Assembly: GCA_905116865.2 (NCBI GenBank)
Contig: CAJHNH020004546.1
Location: 228,501-292,500 of the forward strand
Direction: 5' to 3'
Length of the DNA: 64,000 bases
Source of the DNA: Candidula unifasciata
Taxonomy: Eukaryota > Mollusca > Gastropoda > Stylommatophora > Geomitridae
In this document: positions 33,430 to 44,103 of the stretch, piece after piece
How positions within the stretch are numbered: position 1 is the stretch's first letter
How the letters are laid out: each line of letters opens with the position of its first letter
The notes under the pieces: generated by a model
Told to the model about the DNA's origin: nothing
Database searches by the model: none
Seen by the model: only the letters and a program-made list of their open reading frames with translations
Position numbers and translations under genes: made by a program

Positions 33430-33660
33430 TTTTAAAGAAGATAAAACACACACAATTGAAATATTTTGGTCACTTGAAACGTCATTAAAGTTTAGAGAAC
33501 AATAATAGTGGGGTATATGCCTGGGTAGAGGGAGAGGAAGGTCAAAGAGAAGATGGGTGCAGGATGTGGCAGATGATCTCCAGAAAGGTGTATCTGATGC
33601 GGGACATCTTGTTTGTGATCGAGAAGTTTTTTGGAGGGATGTTATATGAGCAATGTTCTG
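33430..33660 (+). mobile_element. LINE ORF2 C-terminal remnant
   Basis: LKYFGHLKRH, then in another frame GRGRSKRRWVQDVADDLQKG and DREVFWRDVI followed by a stop. This is the usual ORF2 end pattern of basic stretch, W, and DRxxFR. Confidence 0.65.
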
Positions 33661-33970
33661 CAAAAGGACATGTTAATGACTGAGTTTGCAATTTTGCAGT
33701 AAAAAGACTTATGACAATAGATGTTTATGTTGTATTCTTTTGTTTCATATGGGCTGTTAAACATTCAATATTCCGTGTGTTTACCAAAAACTCTTGTCTT
33801 CAGAATACTTTATAAATATTTAACCTGTTAATTTGTTTTATACCTGTGTACTCTGTTTCAATAGGCCACCTTACAAATTAAGTAAACAATTCTTGGTGGT
33901 CTGTTTAAAAAAAAAAAGCAGCGATGATAATGTTTAGCTAATGGGAAGGAACGTAAAATAAATGACTGTA
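33661..33970. other. Unassigned spacer
   Basis: A/T rich with an A-run near 33908. No feature. Confidence 0.4.
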
Positions 33971-33974
33971 TAGA

Positions 33975-34470
33975 GGTGTCATCTAAAGTCAAAGCGCCTG
34001 TCTCGCAACACCAAGATCGAAATACATAAAACGTTGATCAGACCAGTCGTTTTTTATGGCTTTGAAACTTGGAGCACAACTAAAAGAGTTGAAGCCTTAT
34101 TACAGGTTTTCGAAAACCGTGTCTTACGACGAATCTTTGAACCCATCAAAGATGAAAGCAGCGGTGAATAGAGAGTGAGAAGCAATAACGAAATTCATAT
34201 TCTGTTTAAATCCCCACTGATCACTGGCATCTTGAAAGAACGTCATATGACACAGAAATAAAAACTGTATACACAAGGGAGATGAATGGTCGTAGACCAC
34301 GAGGCAAAGCAAGAAGATGTAGAGATAATGTCCAGACAGACCTGCAAACACTTGGTGTTACCAACTAGAAAGAGAAGGCCAACCAGAGATATGAATGGAG
34401 GTGGGTATATATGCAGCAATGAACCTCAAGGGCTTGAAATAATGAAGAAGGACATAGGGGCGTCATAAAT
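33975..34470 (+). mobile_element. LINE ORF2 post-RT remnant
   Basis: The frame gives KRLSRNTKIEIHKTLIRPVV, FYGFETWSTTKRVEALL and VFENRVLRRIFEP, closely following the known post-RT pattern (TKxxxYKTLIRPVLxYGxETW). Stops follow at ESSGE. It is a different LINE group from the 26040 copy. Confidence 0.75.
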
Positions 34471-34519
34471 ATAAAAATGGGTCTATATCTCTGATTAGAT
34501 GGGCCGCTTACTCCTTTAC

Positions 34520-34552
34520 ATGTGTGTGTGTGTGTGTATGTGTGTGTGTGAA
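34520..34552. repeat. (GT)n microsatellite
   Basis: Short GT run interrupted by one AT. Confidence 0.9.
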
Positions 34553-34699
34553 AGGGAGCCTCATGGGGCCAAGCACTCAGATTCCCAGCGCCCATGGTGT
34601 GTTGGCAACATTATCTCATCTGGGTATGTTTTGGTGCGCGTAGCACTTTAGGTACAACACACTGGTCTAGTACAACGGACGCAACCCAGTCATTATGTG

Positions 34700-34845
34700 T
34701 GTTATTTTTGATAGATGTAATCAATTAGTAGATAACTTGTGTGTGGTCTGAATCGCTAAGTAATCGATAAGTAGATAACATGTGTGTGGTCTGAATCGCG
34801 GAGTAATCGATAAGTAGATAAAGTGTGTGTGGTCTGAATCGCTGA
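34700..34845. repeat. 47-bp tandem repeat, three copies
   Basis: Three units containing AGTAGATAAC, GTGTGTGGTCTGAATCGC and TAATCGATA. Confidence 0.9.
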
Positions 34846-35240
34846 CTCTGGTTAAAAAAGCTACTTCTTCTTCATCTGCATTTTCTCCTCCGTTGTTCTC
34901 TCCACCTGCGTCAAGTAGCTTCAATGCACTACCTTCGCGCAGTCTGTACTTATACAACATCAGTACAGCGGAGATATTTCTTCACAAGCCAGAGTCCCAT
35001 GACGTCAAAAGCCAGAGTCCTATGACGTGTGAGACTGACAGTAGCCATGGCATTTATTATATATCTTTTTCTGAGTATTCCAGAATGTATTATCATTGTT
35101 CTTGTCAACAGTTCTTCTTCTTCCTTTTCCTCTTCCTACTATTTCTTCTTCAATGACCACTTCCTTCTCCTCGTCCACATCCCCTCCTTTTCATTTTCCT
35201 CCTCGTCCTTTCTCTAACCTTACGTGTTTCTACTTCTCAG
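34846..35240. other. Unassigned, TTC-rich
   Basis: Pyrimidine-rich sequence with TTCTTCTTC runs near 35110. No exon recognised. Confidence 0.4.
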
Positions 35241-35244
35241 AGTG

Positions 35245-35550
35245 CCTGTTTTCTTCTTCTTCTTCTTCGCATTCGTCGACTGTTAACTCCGGCGGAAATT
35301 TCTGGTTGTTCGTTTACGTCTGAACTTGGTCTTGTTCTAGAAACTGAGTTTTGCGTGCACATCCGTTTTCACAGATCTGGCTTATATGTGTGCAAACTTT
35401 TGTATCAAGCCTCTCATGCAAATGCACTCCAACTTACAAGAAAACATCACCGATTATTCGACTTTTACGACATGCTTGTTGGGCGGGAAAAAAGGAGGAA
35501 GAGGCAGTGAATCTTGGCTTCTCTAAAACAGGTTCCCGGAGTCCACAGAG
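35245..35550 (-). mobile_element. Family A retroposon (A8)
   Basis: Diverged but complete copy: (TTC)5 tail at 35251, GTTAACTCCGGCGGAAATTT near 35282, 5' end around 35540 (GGTTCCCGGAGTCCACAGAG). Confidence 0.8.
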
Positions 35551-35930
35551 GAAGACTTTCAATCAATCCCTAGGAATTTATTTCTAAAGCAACGACAGAA
35601 CTAAAGAGCTGTGTATTTGTCTCTGTTACACAAACACGAAGTTGCCAGTCAGCACTTCTACCCGCCAATCTAAACCCTGTCTGCTCTATGGGTAAACTTA
35701 ATTGTGGTCTAGAAATTTCATTAGCACTGGCCAAATCTGGAGACAGTGCCGTGACGTCAGGTTGCGGTTATGGAAAAATAAGCAGCCGCATAACTAAATA
35801 TAGCAGTTCTCTTTGTAGGTGGGTTTATTACATATTGAATATTATTTTAAAAGCTGCATTTCTGAAAATGAAAAATATCTTATGCAATAAATCGCTCTCA
35901 TTTAATGTCAAAAAGAGGTGCCAAAATGTT
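35551..35930. other. Unassigned intron 1 sequence
   Basis: Nothing recognised. Confidence 0.4.
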
Positions 35931-35934
35931 ACTT

Positions 35935-36365
35935 AGAACCTGTTCTGCTGTATGGCAGCTACGATGGAATGTCAGTGAATAAATTTGGAAGAATTTGGAA
36001 GCAACAGAGATGTGGTTTCTGAGACGTATGTTACGAACACCTTGGACGGCCAGAGTAACTAACAACGATTGCTTGAAAGAAGCTAATGAAAGTAGATTTC
36101 TATATACAACAATAAGAAAGAGAATAACACTGTTTTTTTTAGCCACATAATGAGAAGAGAAACATCGGAGAACATTGTGACAACTGGAAAGATCAGTGGG
36201 GAAATTGGTAGAGGCAGACCAAGAGAAATGATGTTGGATGGGCTGAAAAGATGGCATGGAGGGATATCATCAAGAGAGCTGTTCCAGGCCACCAGGGATC
36301 GTGATCTGTGGAGACGCATGAGCGCCTACGCCAGTAAGCAGGGCACATGATGATGATGATGTTGA
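35935..36365 (+). mobile_element. LINE ORF2 C-terminal remnant
   Basis: Counterpart of 26040-26482 on the other strand: NLEATEMWFLRRMLRTPWTA, then after a one-base change RRETSENIVTTGKISGEIGR, GISSRELFQATRDRDLWRRM, with a stop after KQGT. It ends in (ATG)n at 36346-36366. Confidence 0.85.
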
Positions 36366-36884
36366 TGAATATTATTTCAAATAATTTCACTAACTATAAT
36401 TATCCGGCTTCGCCCGGTTGGATCCAAACTCACGCCTTTTTCATTATAATAATTAGGTTTATTTTCACTGATTTATAAATGTATCTCAAAACCGGTTCAT
36501 CCGTTAGGTTATATTAGGCCCCCCAAACGACAACCGGGGTGGGGCTTGTACATTTTTTTTTCACGTAATGTGTCCAAAGTTGGCGGGTAATGAATAAAAA
36601 GACAACACAACGTGCCAACCGCGCTTTGGAGGGCGAACGCAGCAGAAAATGGAACGAATTAACCAGCAGTCCTCGGTACAACGATGAGACATGTGTATAC
36701 AATCAACTTCATTAAGGCATACGTTCAGGTGTCTGCAGACAATTGTCTGCAATTTTGTTGGCACAAAGAAACCAGACGACAGTTATAACCAATACTGTTC
36801 GCAGTACGTTAAACGTGGTTGATTTATGTTTTCTTTTTCACAAATGGAAGGATGGATGGTTATGTGTCATTTATGCATCCGGTA
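36366..36884. other. Unassigned intron 1 sequence
   Basis: The block TTATCCGGCTTCGCCCGG at 36400 looks transposon-like but was not identified. No exon. Confidence 0.4.
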
Positions 36885-36990
36885 TACTGGGCTGGACCCA
36901 TCTTTTTATCGCTTCTGTCGCTTTTACGTCCCACGATATTTCCTAGTATCCACCGTTGTCAGGTCGACATGGGAGGTTCAGGTAAACATC
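36885..36990 (-). mobile_element. Partial family C SINE (C6)
   Basis: CTTTTACGTCCCACGATATT and TGTCAGGTCGACATGGGAGG match the middle of family C only. Confidence 0.5.
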
Positions 36991-37018
36991 AGTCATTGCT
37001 GAGATGTTTTTGATGTGT

Positions 37019-37097
37019 GTGGGGTGGGGGGGGGGGGGTATTTACAGTAGAGCACATAAACAAGCGGAAAGAACGGCAGACATACACACACACAGAC

Positions 37098-37146
<49 letters not shown>
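37019..37146. repeat. Poly-G and (GA)n tracts
   Basis: A G-rich tract at 37021-37038 and about 21 GA units at 37104-37146. Confidence 0.9.
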
Positions 37147-37149
<3 letters not shown>

Positions 37150-37430
37150 AAAGACACAATAAATAGAGAATAAAATTGACGGACAGACAAAATGAATGTA
37201 AATTTCAGAAGGGATGTTACAGACAGAAGTTACAGAGAGAATGAAGGAAAGAGACAAGATAACGACAATGACAGAGACAGACAAACGTCATCAAAAAAGG
37301 GCATACTTAGAAAGAGAGACAGAAAGTCAACATGCCGAATGTAAGGAAGATATGCAATATACAGAGTAAATATGGGTTAAATAAAATTAACAGAAACAAA
37401 AACAGAAACAAACAGAAAAACAGAAGACAC
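37147..37430. other. Unassigned, purine-rich
   Basis: Degenerate GACAGA-type sequence. No gene. Confidence 0.4.
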
Positions 37431-37435
37431 GAGAA

Positions 37436-37780
37436 AAGAGACCAATTATAAACAAGCAGACAGAAGGGAAGAGACCAATTACAAACAAGCAGACAGAAGG
37501 GAAGAGACCAATTACAAACAAGCAGACAGGAGAAAAGAGACCAATTACAAACAAGCAGACAGAAGAAAAGAGACCAATTACAAACAAGCAGACAGAAGGG
37601 AAGAGACCAATTACAAACAAGCAGACAGAAGGGAAGAGACCAATTACAAACAAGCAGACAGAAGGGAAGAGACCAATTACAAACAAGCAGACAGAAGGGA
37701 AGAGACCAATTACAAACGAGCAGACAGAAGGGAAGAGACCAATTACAAATAAGTAGACAGAAGGAAAGAGACCAATTATT
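37436..37780. repeat. 33-bp minisatellite
   Basis: About 11 copies of AAGAGACCAATTACAAACAA followed by GCAGACAGAAGGG. Confidence 0.95.
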
Positions 37781-37954
37781 TTAAAATGCAAGAGGGAGTC
37801 GGTGAACAAAAATTAACACTACAGGAAGATACACGGAAGAAACCAGTTAGATTGAGAGAGAATAAAAAAGCCAGATTAGACAGTGCACCACAGTGCTAAA
37901 CGTGGACACTTACATCCTCCAATGAACGTACAATTGTGACAACAGAGATTAAAT

Positions 37955-38275
37955 GCTTAAATGAGCTGCAGGAGTTTCAAGGAAAGACAGAATACGAAAT
38001 CACGAAATCAGACGAATGCTAGGAATAAAGCCAGTCTTACAGGTTATAAAAAAAAAATTAGGTGGTTTGGACACCTAACAAGAATGCCCTGGTACTATCT
38101 GCCACAGAGAGCCACACTAAAACGTTACAACGGGTATAGAGCGGGTGGAAGACTCGGAAAATATGGAGTGATGGCAAAAAGAACAGAGTTCCAGAAACGA
38201 ACATCAGTCTTAATAGTGCTCTTGACAGAGCTCATCAACGAATGTCACATCTCCTACCGGACACTTCGCTGAGGT
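37955..38275 (+). mobile_element. LINE ORF2 C-terminal remnant
   Basis: The frame carries GYKKKIRWFGHLTRMPWYYL, PQRATLKRYNGYRAGGRLGK and YGVMAK, matching the ORF2 tail (IRWFGHLxRM). It ends at CTTCGCTGAGGTACAAGG and is followed at once by the purine repeats, which probably grew from its 3' tail. Confidence 0.75.
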
Positions 38276-38394
38276 ACAAGGTGAAAGAAGAAAGTAAGAA
38301 GAAGGAAGGGAGAAGAAGGAAGGAAGCAGGAAGGAAGGAAGCAGGAAGGATGAAGCAGAAGGGAAGAAGCAGGAAGGAAGAAGGAAGAAATGAA

Positions 38395-38662
38395 GAAAGA
38401 AGGAAGGAAGGAAGGAAGGAAGGAAGGAAGGAAGGAAGGAAGGAAGGAAGGAAGGAAGGAAGGAAGGAAGGAAGGAAGGAAGGAAGAAAGGAAGGAAGGA
38501 AGGAAGGAAGGAAGGAAGGAAGGAAGGAAGGAAGGAAGGAAGGAAGGAAGGAAGGAAGGAAGGAAGGAAGGAAGGAAGGAAGGAAGGAAGGAAGGAAGGA
38601 AGGAAGGAAGGAAGGAAGGAAGGAAGGAAGGAAGGAAGGAAGGAAGGAAGGAAGGAAGGAAG
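38395..38662. repeat. (GGAA)n microsatellite
   Basis: About 66 GGAA units with one GAAA change near 38485. Confidence 0.98.
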
Positions 38663-38874
38663 AAGGAAAAAGGAAGGAGGAGGAGGAGGAAGAAGGAGGA
38701 GAAGCAGCAGCAGCAGAAGAAGAAGAAGAAGAAGAAGAAGAAGAAGAAGAAGAAGAAGAAGAAGAAGAAGAAGAAGAAGAAGAAGAAGAAGAAGAAGAAG
38801 AAGAAGAAGAAGAAGAAGAAGAAGAAGAAGAAGAAGAAGAAGGAGAAGAAGAAGAAGAAGAAGAAGAAGAAAAT

Positions 38875-38905
<31 letters not shown>

Positions 38906-39015
38906 AAGAAGAAGAAGAAGAAGAAGAAGAAGAAGAAGAAGAAGAAGAAGAAGAAGAAGAAGAAGAAGAAGAAGAAGAAGAAGAAGAAGAAGAAGAAGAA
39001 AAAGAAGAAGAAGAA
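38663..39015. repeat. (GAA)n microsatellite
   Basis: About 100 GAA units after a mixed GGA/GCA stretch, with an AATTAAG interruption near 38873. With the (GGAA)n block this is about 600 bp of + strand purine lying roughly 260 nt inside intron 1 from the exon 1 donor. Confidence 0.98.
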
Positions 39016-39275
39016 CCACTGCATAAACAGGATGCTCAGACAGCAGAAGAAATGCATCTGTTGATTTGTGTGTGTGTGGAGGGAGAAAGAGGGGGGGGGG
39101 GTGGCAAAAGCTGAAAATGGACCATTAGAAAGAATTTTTAAAAACGAAAGTAATATAAGTTTTTTTTTAAGGTTGCTAGAAGACTTAGCCACAGAGCCGA
39201 CAACCTAACCTTAGAAGAGACACAAGGATCTTGACCAGAAACACACATTTGCCTAGACCATCAGACATAACTCAC
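39016..39275. other. 5' end of intron 1
   Basis: Contains a G10 run at about 39093 and GACTTAGCCACAGAGCCGAC at 39182, a scrap of family E head. The donor GTGAGT is at 39275-39270 on the minus strand. Confidence 0.6.
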
Positions 39276-39552
39276 CGTGTGCCTTGGTGTTGCCCTGCTC
39301 GTCGACTGCCTCCAGGTCAACCACATCGCTATTCCTATTGTGAACACTTCCCTTACTGCCGTCCTCACTCTCCATGCTGTACCTCCGGCCATCGTCGATA
39401 GATGACCGCTGCGACAACACGATCGGCTCATCGGCCGAGGCCACTTTCTGGACATTGAACCTGCCAGCTAACGAGGAGTCGGACAGCGAATGTTCCGGGG
39501 ATGTGTGTGGGTTGAGTGGTTCCAGAACGTCCGGGTCCTCGCTGGAGCTCAT
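39276..39552 (-). CDS. KCC (SLC12A4-7-like): KCC cotransporter, coding exon 1 (start codon, cytosolic N-terminus)
   Basis: 277 nt: 92 codons plus one base (phase 1), donor CACG|GTGAGT. The start ATG at 39552-39550 is chosen because an in-frame TGA lies three codons upstream (39561-39559) and no earlier in-frame ATG can be open. The product begins MSSSEDPDVLEPLNPH, is rich in Ser, Asp and Glu, and has no membrane segment, as expected for the variable cytosolic N-terminus of SLC12 proteins. Residues 31-34 are RFNV, fitting the (R/K)FX(V/I) docking motif for SPAK/OSR1 kinases. Membership of the gene is inferred from strand, spacing and phase, since this region is not conserved. An upstream non-coding exon cannot be excluded. 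Confidence 0.75.
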
Positions 39553-40090
39553 CTCGTGTCAGATACCACTCGGAGAAGCCTCGGTCAACTACTTTGCCTC
39601 ACATACACGACTTGACAATTTGACTTGTTTGCGTCACACAACGTTAACGATGACTAAATTCTTCGCATAACAAGGAACCGGTCACGAGCTACATAAACTG
39701 AGGCAGGTTATCCTGACTTTCGGCACATGCAAAGTTGTTGTATTCACACAAACCTAATTAGTCGTCACAGTGCTAAGTAGTTCACATAATTATTATTTAA
39801 CAGTCCCCAAAGTCTGGACACAATCTAAATAACACAGCCAATAAATGCGCCCAAACTGACGGCAATGCAGATTTATTACATCGAGTTCACGTGCATTTTG
39901 TCACAACCTCTGCATTGCAAGTGATAGAAATCTTACGAATTTTCCAACTGAATATAATGATGTTAACAAATTTGGTTTCTTGAAAATATGTAATTTTCTG
40001 CCTGTGTGTCAGTCCAGACTCTAGGGACACTATAAAAACAATGGTCACCAGATATATATAACAGAGAGTCAAACAAGAATCCAGGAATAA
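39553..40090. other. 5' flank or 5' UTR of the cotransporter gene
   Basis: Unique sequence directly upstream of the start codon. It probably holds the 5' UTR and perhaps the promoter, but no TATA box or initiator could be assigned with confidence. Confidence 0.4.
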
Positions 40091-40094
40091 AGCT

Positions 40095-40350
40095 GTTTGC
40101 AAACACAGTCAAACCCCACACCAGGTATACAGTTGCCGGTTATATACAAACAGTGAACCATAAAACCAGGTATAAAGTTGCCGGTTATATACAAAAGGTC
40201 AACACAAAACTAGGTATAAAGTTGCCGGTTATTTACAAGCAGGTAACCATAAAACTACGTAGGCAGTTGCTTGTTATATACAGACAGTCAACCTTAAAAC
40301 CAGGTATAAAGTTGCCGGTTATATACAAAGAGTCAAACATAAAATCAGGT
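40095..40350. repeat. 46-bp minisatellite
   Basis: About six copies of AAAACCAGGTATAAAGTTGC, CGGTTATATACAAACAGT and CAACCAT, starting about 540 bp upstream of the start codon. Confidence 0.93.
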
Positions 40351-40392
40351 ATAGAATTGGCGCCATAACAAAGTCCTGAAAGAGTTGGCGGA

Positions 40393-40890
40393 CATGTGGA
40401 CCAAGCCAGAATGAGGGCCTGCGCGAGGGTGAGTTCTACGGTCATTCCCATGCGCTTCCCCAAGGCTGGGCAGATCTACAAAGGTACGAGAAACAAAGTC
40501 GCATACGCTCCATCAGTGCCTGACTGTACGAGAGAATGGCTACTGGTTGTCGTCCAGCCTGGTCACGAGAGGTACCCAGAGTTAATCCGAAAGACCGGCC
40601 TGCGACCCGACATAGTCCTACACTCTGCGGAAAAAAGAATGGACGAGAGTCACGCGTATAAGCTCGAGAAATACAGTGACCTCGCGGCTGATCTGAAGAG
40701 AGACGAAGCGTTTACTCTTCGCCGTCGAGTTAGGCGCAAGAGGTCTTATCTCCACAACTTAGGTGCTCAAGCAGCTGGGCTTGCGAGGAAATCAGCGTAA
40801 AAGGGGCATAAAACAACTAGGCGAGGCTGCTGAGAGAGCCTCGAGCTAGCTATGGGCACAACGGAACGTTACGGGTGACGGACCACGGTA
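40393..40890 (+). mobile_element. Retrotransposon pol C-terminal remnant with endonuclease-like motif
   Basis: An open frame of about 134 codons carries LVVVQPGHERYPELIRKTGL then RPDIVLHSAEKR, resembling the RPDxV motif near the C-terminus of pol proteins with a restriction-like endonuclease (R2-like clades). It jumps directly to MDESHAYKLEKYSDLAADL, so the usual intervening (V)ELTVPWE-type segment is missing. After a frame change KQLGEAAERASS and LWAQRN follow, the usual end. Assignment to an R2-like clade is from memory of the pattern and is tentative. Confidence 0.6.
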
Positions 40891-41740
40891 GTCTGGTCCG
40901 GGTGTCTAGTTGAAAAGAAAGTCTTATCCCTTAAGTCCATCGTGTCCGAATTGTCTGCCAGTGTCCCTCTGCCAATTGCCAACAAAGTCTAACATGTGTC
41001 CGATGAACCAACCGTAAGCCTGCCACTTGTTCGTTAAGGTATGCCGGCTGATCCAATAGGCTACCGCAGCGACTATAAACATATCTAACTTCGAATCTTA
41101 ATTATTGCGTACCTAGACAATGTTTAGACCCCCACCTCCCTCAAAAAAAATTGTAAGAGGGCTAAGACCATACCATAACCATATTTAAATGTTTTCTTTG
41201 TTTCGTTGCCCCTGCACTTGTGCCAGAGACCGCTTCCGTACCGACTGCGCTAGCACCAGCATGCCATCGATTGATACCCAGGTGTAGCCATGTCAAATCT
41301 ACCTGGCCCTTCCTCAGAGAAACTACCATAATTGTAAATAATTGAAATAAAACGGCACGCCGATCGATCGTCCTTGCTTCCAGAGACGAAGCTGAACCGT
41401 GCCGGTGACGCTGAGTTAGAACCACACATCGTAGCTATTGTCTCGGGGGGAAAGACTCCAGCAAAAAACAGCATTTCTCAGGATGGGCAATATTCTCGGC
41501 AATCTGTCTTTGTCAGCTGAAGTGAGTAGCAGAGTTCCGCGGAGCTAGTGAAAATGTATGTGAAAGCTGCTGAGAAGTGGCTTCTTCTTCTTTGTCTTCT
41601 TTTCGCAAGAGTGATTTCTTCTTCTTCTTCTTTTCGCAAGAGGCACGGATGGAGATTCTGTATGGTTTTCGTTAGCATAAGAACGCAGCAACAATGGGGT
41701 GTCCAGATTGCATTGCCAGTTGGCACTGCGACTGCCTAAT
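40891..41740. other. Unassigned upstream sequence
   Basis: No exon recognised. The open frames at 41162-41474 on the minus strand have no motif. TTC-rich runs occur near 41580-41635. Confidence 0.4.
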
Positions 41741-41745
41741 TCACC

Positions 41746-42025
41746 TCTTTTTCTAAACGTTCACCGGCTGTAAAATAAACTCTGGTTTAAAGTTCTAACG
41801 CTTCTTCCAATTTTAGACTTTGGGTTGCTTTTTTTCTCCAAAACTTGAGTTTACGTGCATTTCCGTTTTACAGATCTGTCTTATTTAATGCAGACTGTTG
41901 ATAGCTTATCTTTCAGGAAAGCCGTCAAAGGAAACACCACTAATTAATCACCTCTTACGAAATGAATGTTAAAGGCAGTAGGTCTATTTTCTCCAGCCCC
42001 TCGAAAATGGGGCCCCGGAACCCAC
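41746..42025 (-). mobile_element. Family A retroposon (A9)
   Basis: Diverged complete copy in minus orientation. The 5' end at about 42020 is the complement of CCGTGGGTTCCGGGGCCCCA, and the tail region is CTTTTTCTAAACG at 41748. Confidence 0.8.
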
Positions 42026-42660
42026 GGATGGGGGGGGGGTGGTTTTATTACACAATCTACTAGATAAACAAACTGGGCCACTGTGGACTTAGCCCTTTTT
42101 CAAGTGCGTAAAAATAGTTAATACACATAATAATACTAATAAAAACAGTAATGAGAACAACATTCATACGAGGGTTTCCTACTTAACATAATATTTTAAC
42201 ACAGCTTGGTGATACCATGGCTGAGGTATTTCAAAAGAAAAGTGTTCATAAAACCCGCATCAGGAGAGCAGGAAAAGTGGTTGGTAGGCTGGGCGGCGGA
42301 ACAGAGAAAGATGACTGAAACCTGGAATGTCGGTGAACACAGAAAGAGACTACTGGACGCTGGAGGATCACTGGACACCAATGCGGGGAGTCATTTTTTC
42401 TCATTGTTGGTAGACTTTCTCATTATTTAAAAATGAGGACAACTACTAAACATAAATGATGTGCGAGAATTCGGGTGGATGGCCTCGACCAAGAGAAACA
42501 GTGCTGGGGTAACAAACACAAGTTATCAGCTGTTGAGTGTTCTCAACGTTTGTTCGTGTTTACGCTTTTGGCTGTGTTGAAGTTTCTGTCAATGTGACTG
42601 AGCAGGTTGCATGGGAGAAGAGAAGTGCACTGCAGTAATGGGAGCGCGTGCTAGCAGAAA
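42026..42660. other. Unassigned upstream sequence
   Basis: A short poly-G run at 42031. Nothing else recognised. Confidence 0.4.
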
Positions 42661-42664
42661 AATA

Positions 42665-42895
42665 CCGAGGCTTCAAGAATCAAGCGGAGGAAAGTCCAAT
42701 ACCAAAGACGACCGAAAACTGGAAGCTTATTGAATGCCGAAAGACGACCGAAAACCGGAAGCTCGCTGAACACCGAAAGAAGACAAAAAACTAGAAGCTC
42801 ACTGAACACCAAAAGACGACCAAAAACTGGAAGATAAGTCAATACCGATAACTGACAAAAGTAAGATCAATGAACACCAATGACTAAATACTGGA
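42665..42895. repeat. 36-bp degenerate tandem repeat
   Basis: Repeats of GACGACCGAAAACTGGAAGC, TCACTGAACACCGAAA. Confidence 0.85.
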
Positions 42896-43375
42896 ACATC
42901 ATTGAACACAAAATGGCGACTGAAAACTGGAAGATCCATGAATACAGAAAGTTGAATGAAACTGGCAGATCGACGAATACAGAAAGATGAATGAAACTGG
43001 AAGATCCATGAATACAGAAAGATGAATGAAACTGGAAGATCCATGAATACAGAAAGATGAATGAAACTGGAAGATCCATGAATACAGAAAGATGAATGAA
43101 ACTGGAAGATCCATGAATACAGAAAGATGAATGAAACTGGAAGATCCATGAAAACAGAAAGATGAATGAAACTGGAAGATCCATGAATACAGAAAGATGA
43201 CTTAAAACTGGATGATGAATGAAAACAGGCACATGAATGACAACTGGAAGACGAATGAACACAGGCATATGACTGAAAATCATAAGATAACTGAGCACCC
43301 ATGACTGAAAACTGTAGATGACTGAACACCAGAAGCTGACTGAGCACCAGGAGGTTCGACCGAGGATATTTCACA
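42896..43375. repeat. 35-bp minisatellite
   Basis: Copies of GAAACTGGAAGATCCATGAA followed by TACAGAAAGATGAAT, regular from 42920 to 43200 and looser to 43375. It shares the AACTGGAAG core with the preceding 36-bp array. Confidence 0.93.
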
Positions 43376-43800
43376 ATACTGCCGCCTGGAGAGGTAAGCA
43401 GAATTCAACGCCAAATACCTCAAGCAAACGTGTTTGTTTTTTTAAAGACATCGCAAAACAGAGAGCGACAAAAGCGAAAGCTTGGAAATGAGCCTAATGC
43501 CTTCAACCAGTCTGTAGTTTTTGACTGCAAACAATCTGGCTAAAAGGCAAGAGAGCTTATGAAATCTTAACGAGTTAGACATTAATCCGGTTATTATTTG
43601 TTTAACGCCGTTGCCGGCCTTTTTTTCTTTTCCGGTATTACAATTAAAACAGACAAAACAAGACTGGGATAATAGCGCAGAGAATCGAGGACATTATTTA
43701 ATAACGCGTCGTGGGTTTAAAATCCGCCTGGTGCCGGAGTTGTTTAATTTTTATTTTTACATGCATGACCTTAGCTTCCTGATCATCCCCGCTCTAAATG
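43376..43800. other. Unassigned upstream sequence
   Basis: Nothing recognised. Confidence 0.4.
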
Positions 43801-43802
43801 TG

Positions 43803-43862
43803 TAACAGGTAAAGTACTGGGAAGTAAAGGCGGTCATATGCCCGCTGCGCTAGAGGCGCGAA
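43803..43862 (+). mobile_element. Family C fragment (C7)
   Basis: ACAGGTAAAGTACTGGGAAG and TAAAGGCGGTCATATGC match family C middle sequence; it ends with CTAGAGGCGCG. Confidence 0.45.
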
Positions 43863-43898
43863 AATGAAGCTTTTCACAAAAGAAATGGTACACGTAAC

Positions 43899-44091
43899 GT
43901 TAGTCTCCATACGCCCCGCCCATGGGCACACAAGCTCACTTCTGATTGGTAATTCCTGAACCTGTTCCGCAATGGCGTTGATATCGCGTGTTGTATATTT
44001 CAGCACGCCAGCACTTTTAACACTCTGAAAACATGGCGAAAATGGCCATAACAACACTTCCCCCGTAAGGGCTGCAACCCATGTCACAGTC
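43899..44091. repeat. Duplicated segment P, copy 1, left part
   Basis: CGCCCCGCCCATGGGCACAC, CTCACTTCTGATTGG and CGTTGATATCGC match 58074-58265. A family A insertion at 44104 separates this part from its continuation at 44402. Confidence 0.85.
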
Positions 44092-44103
44092 AATCGCTTT
44101 CTC

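Noticed and set aside
32571..33663. Cys/Pro-rich repeat frames over 200 codons
   Set aside because: Same cause: a 42-bp minisatellite read in all frames.
38210..39192. Long Leu, Phe, Lys and Glu-rich frames
   Set aside because: Translations of (GGAA)n and (GAA)n microsatellites.
39553..39900. Promoter of the cotransporter gene
   Set aside because: No TATA or initiator element could be told from background, and the transcript start is unknown.
40393..40800. 134-codon open frame as a host gene
   Set aside because: Its motifs match retrotransposon pol C-termini and the known ending continues in a shifted frame.
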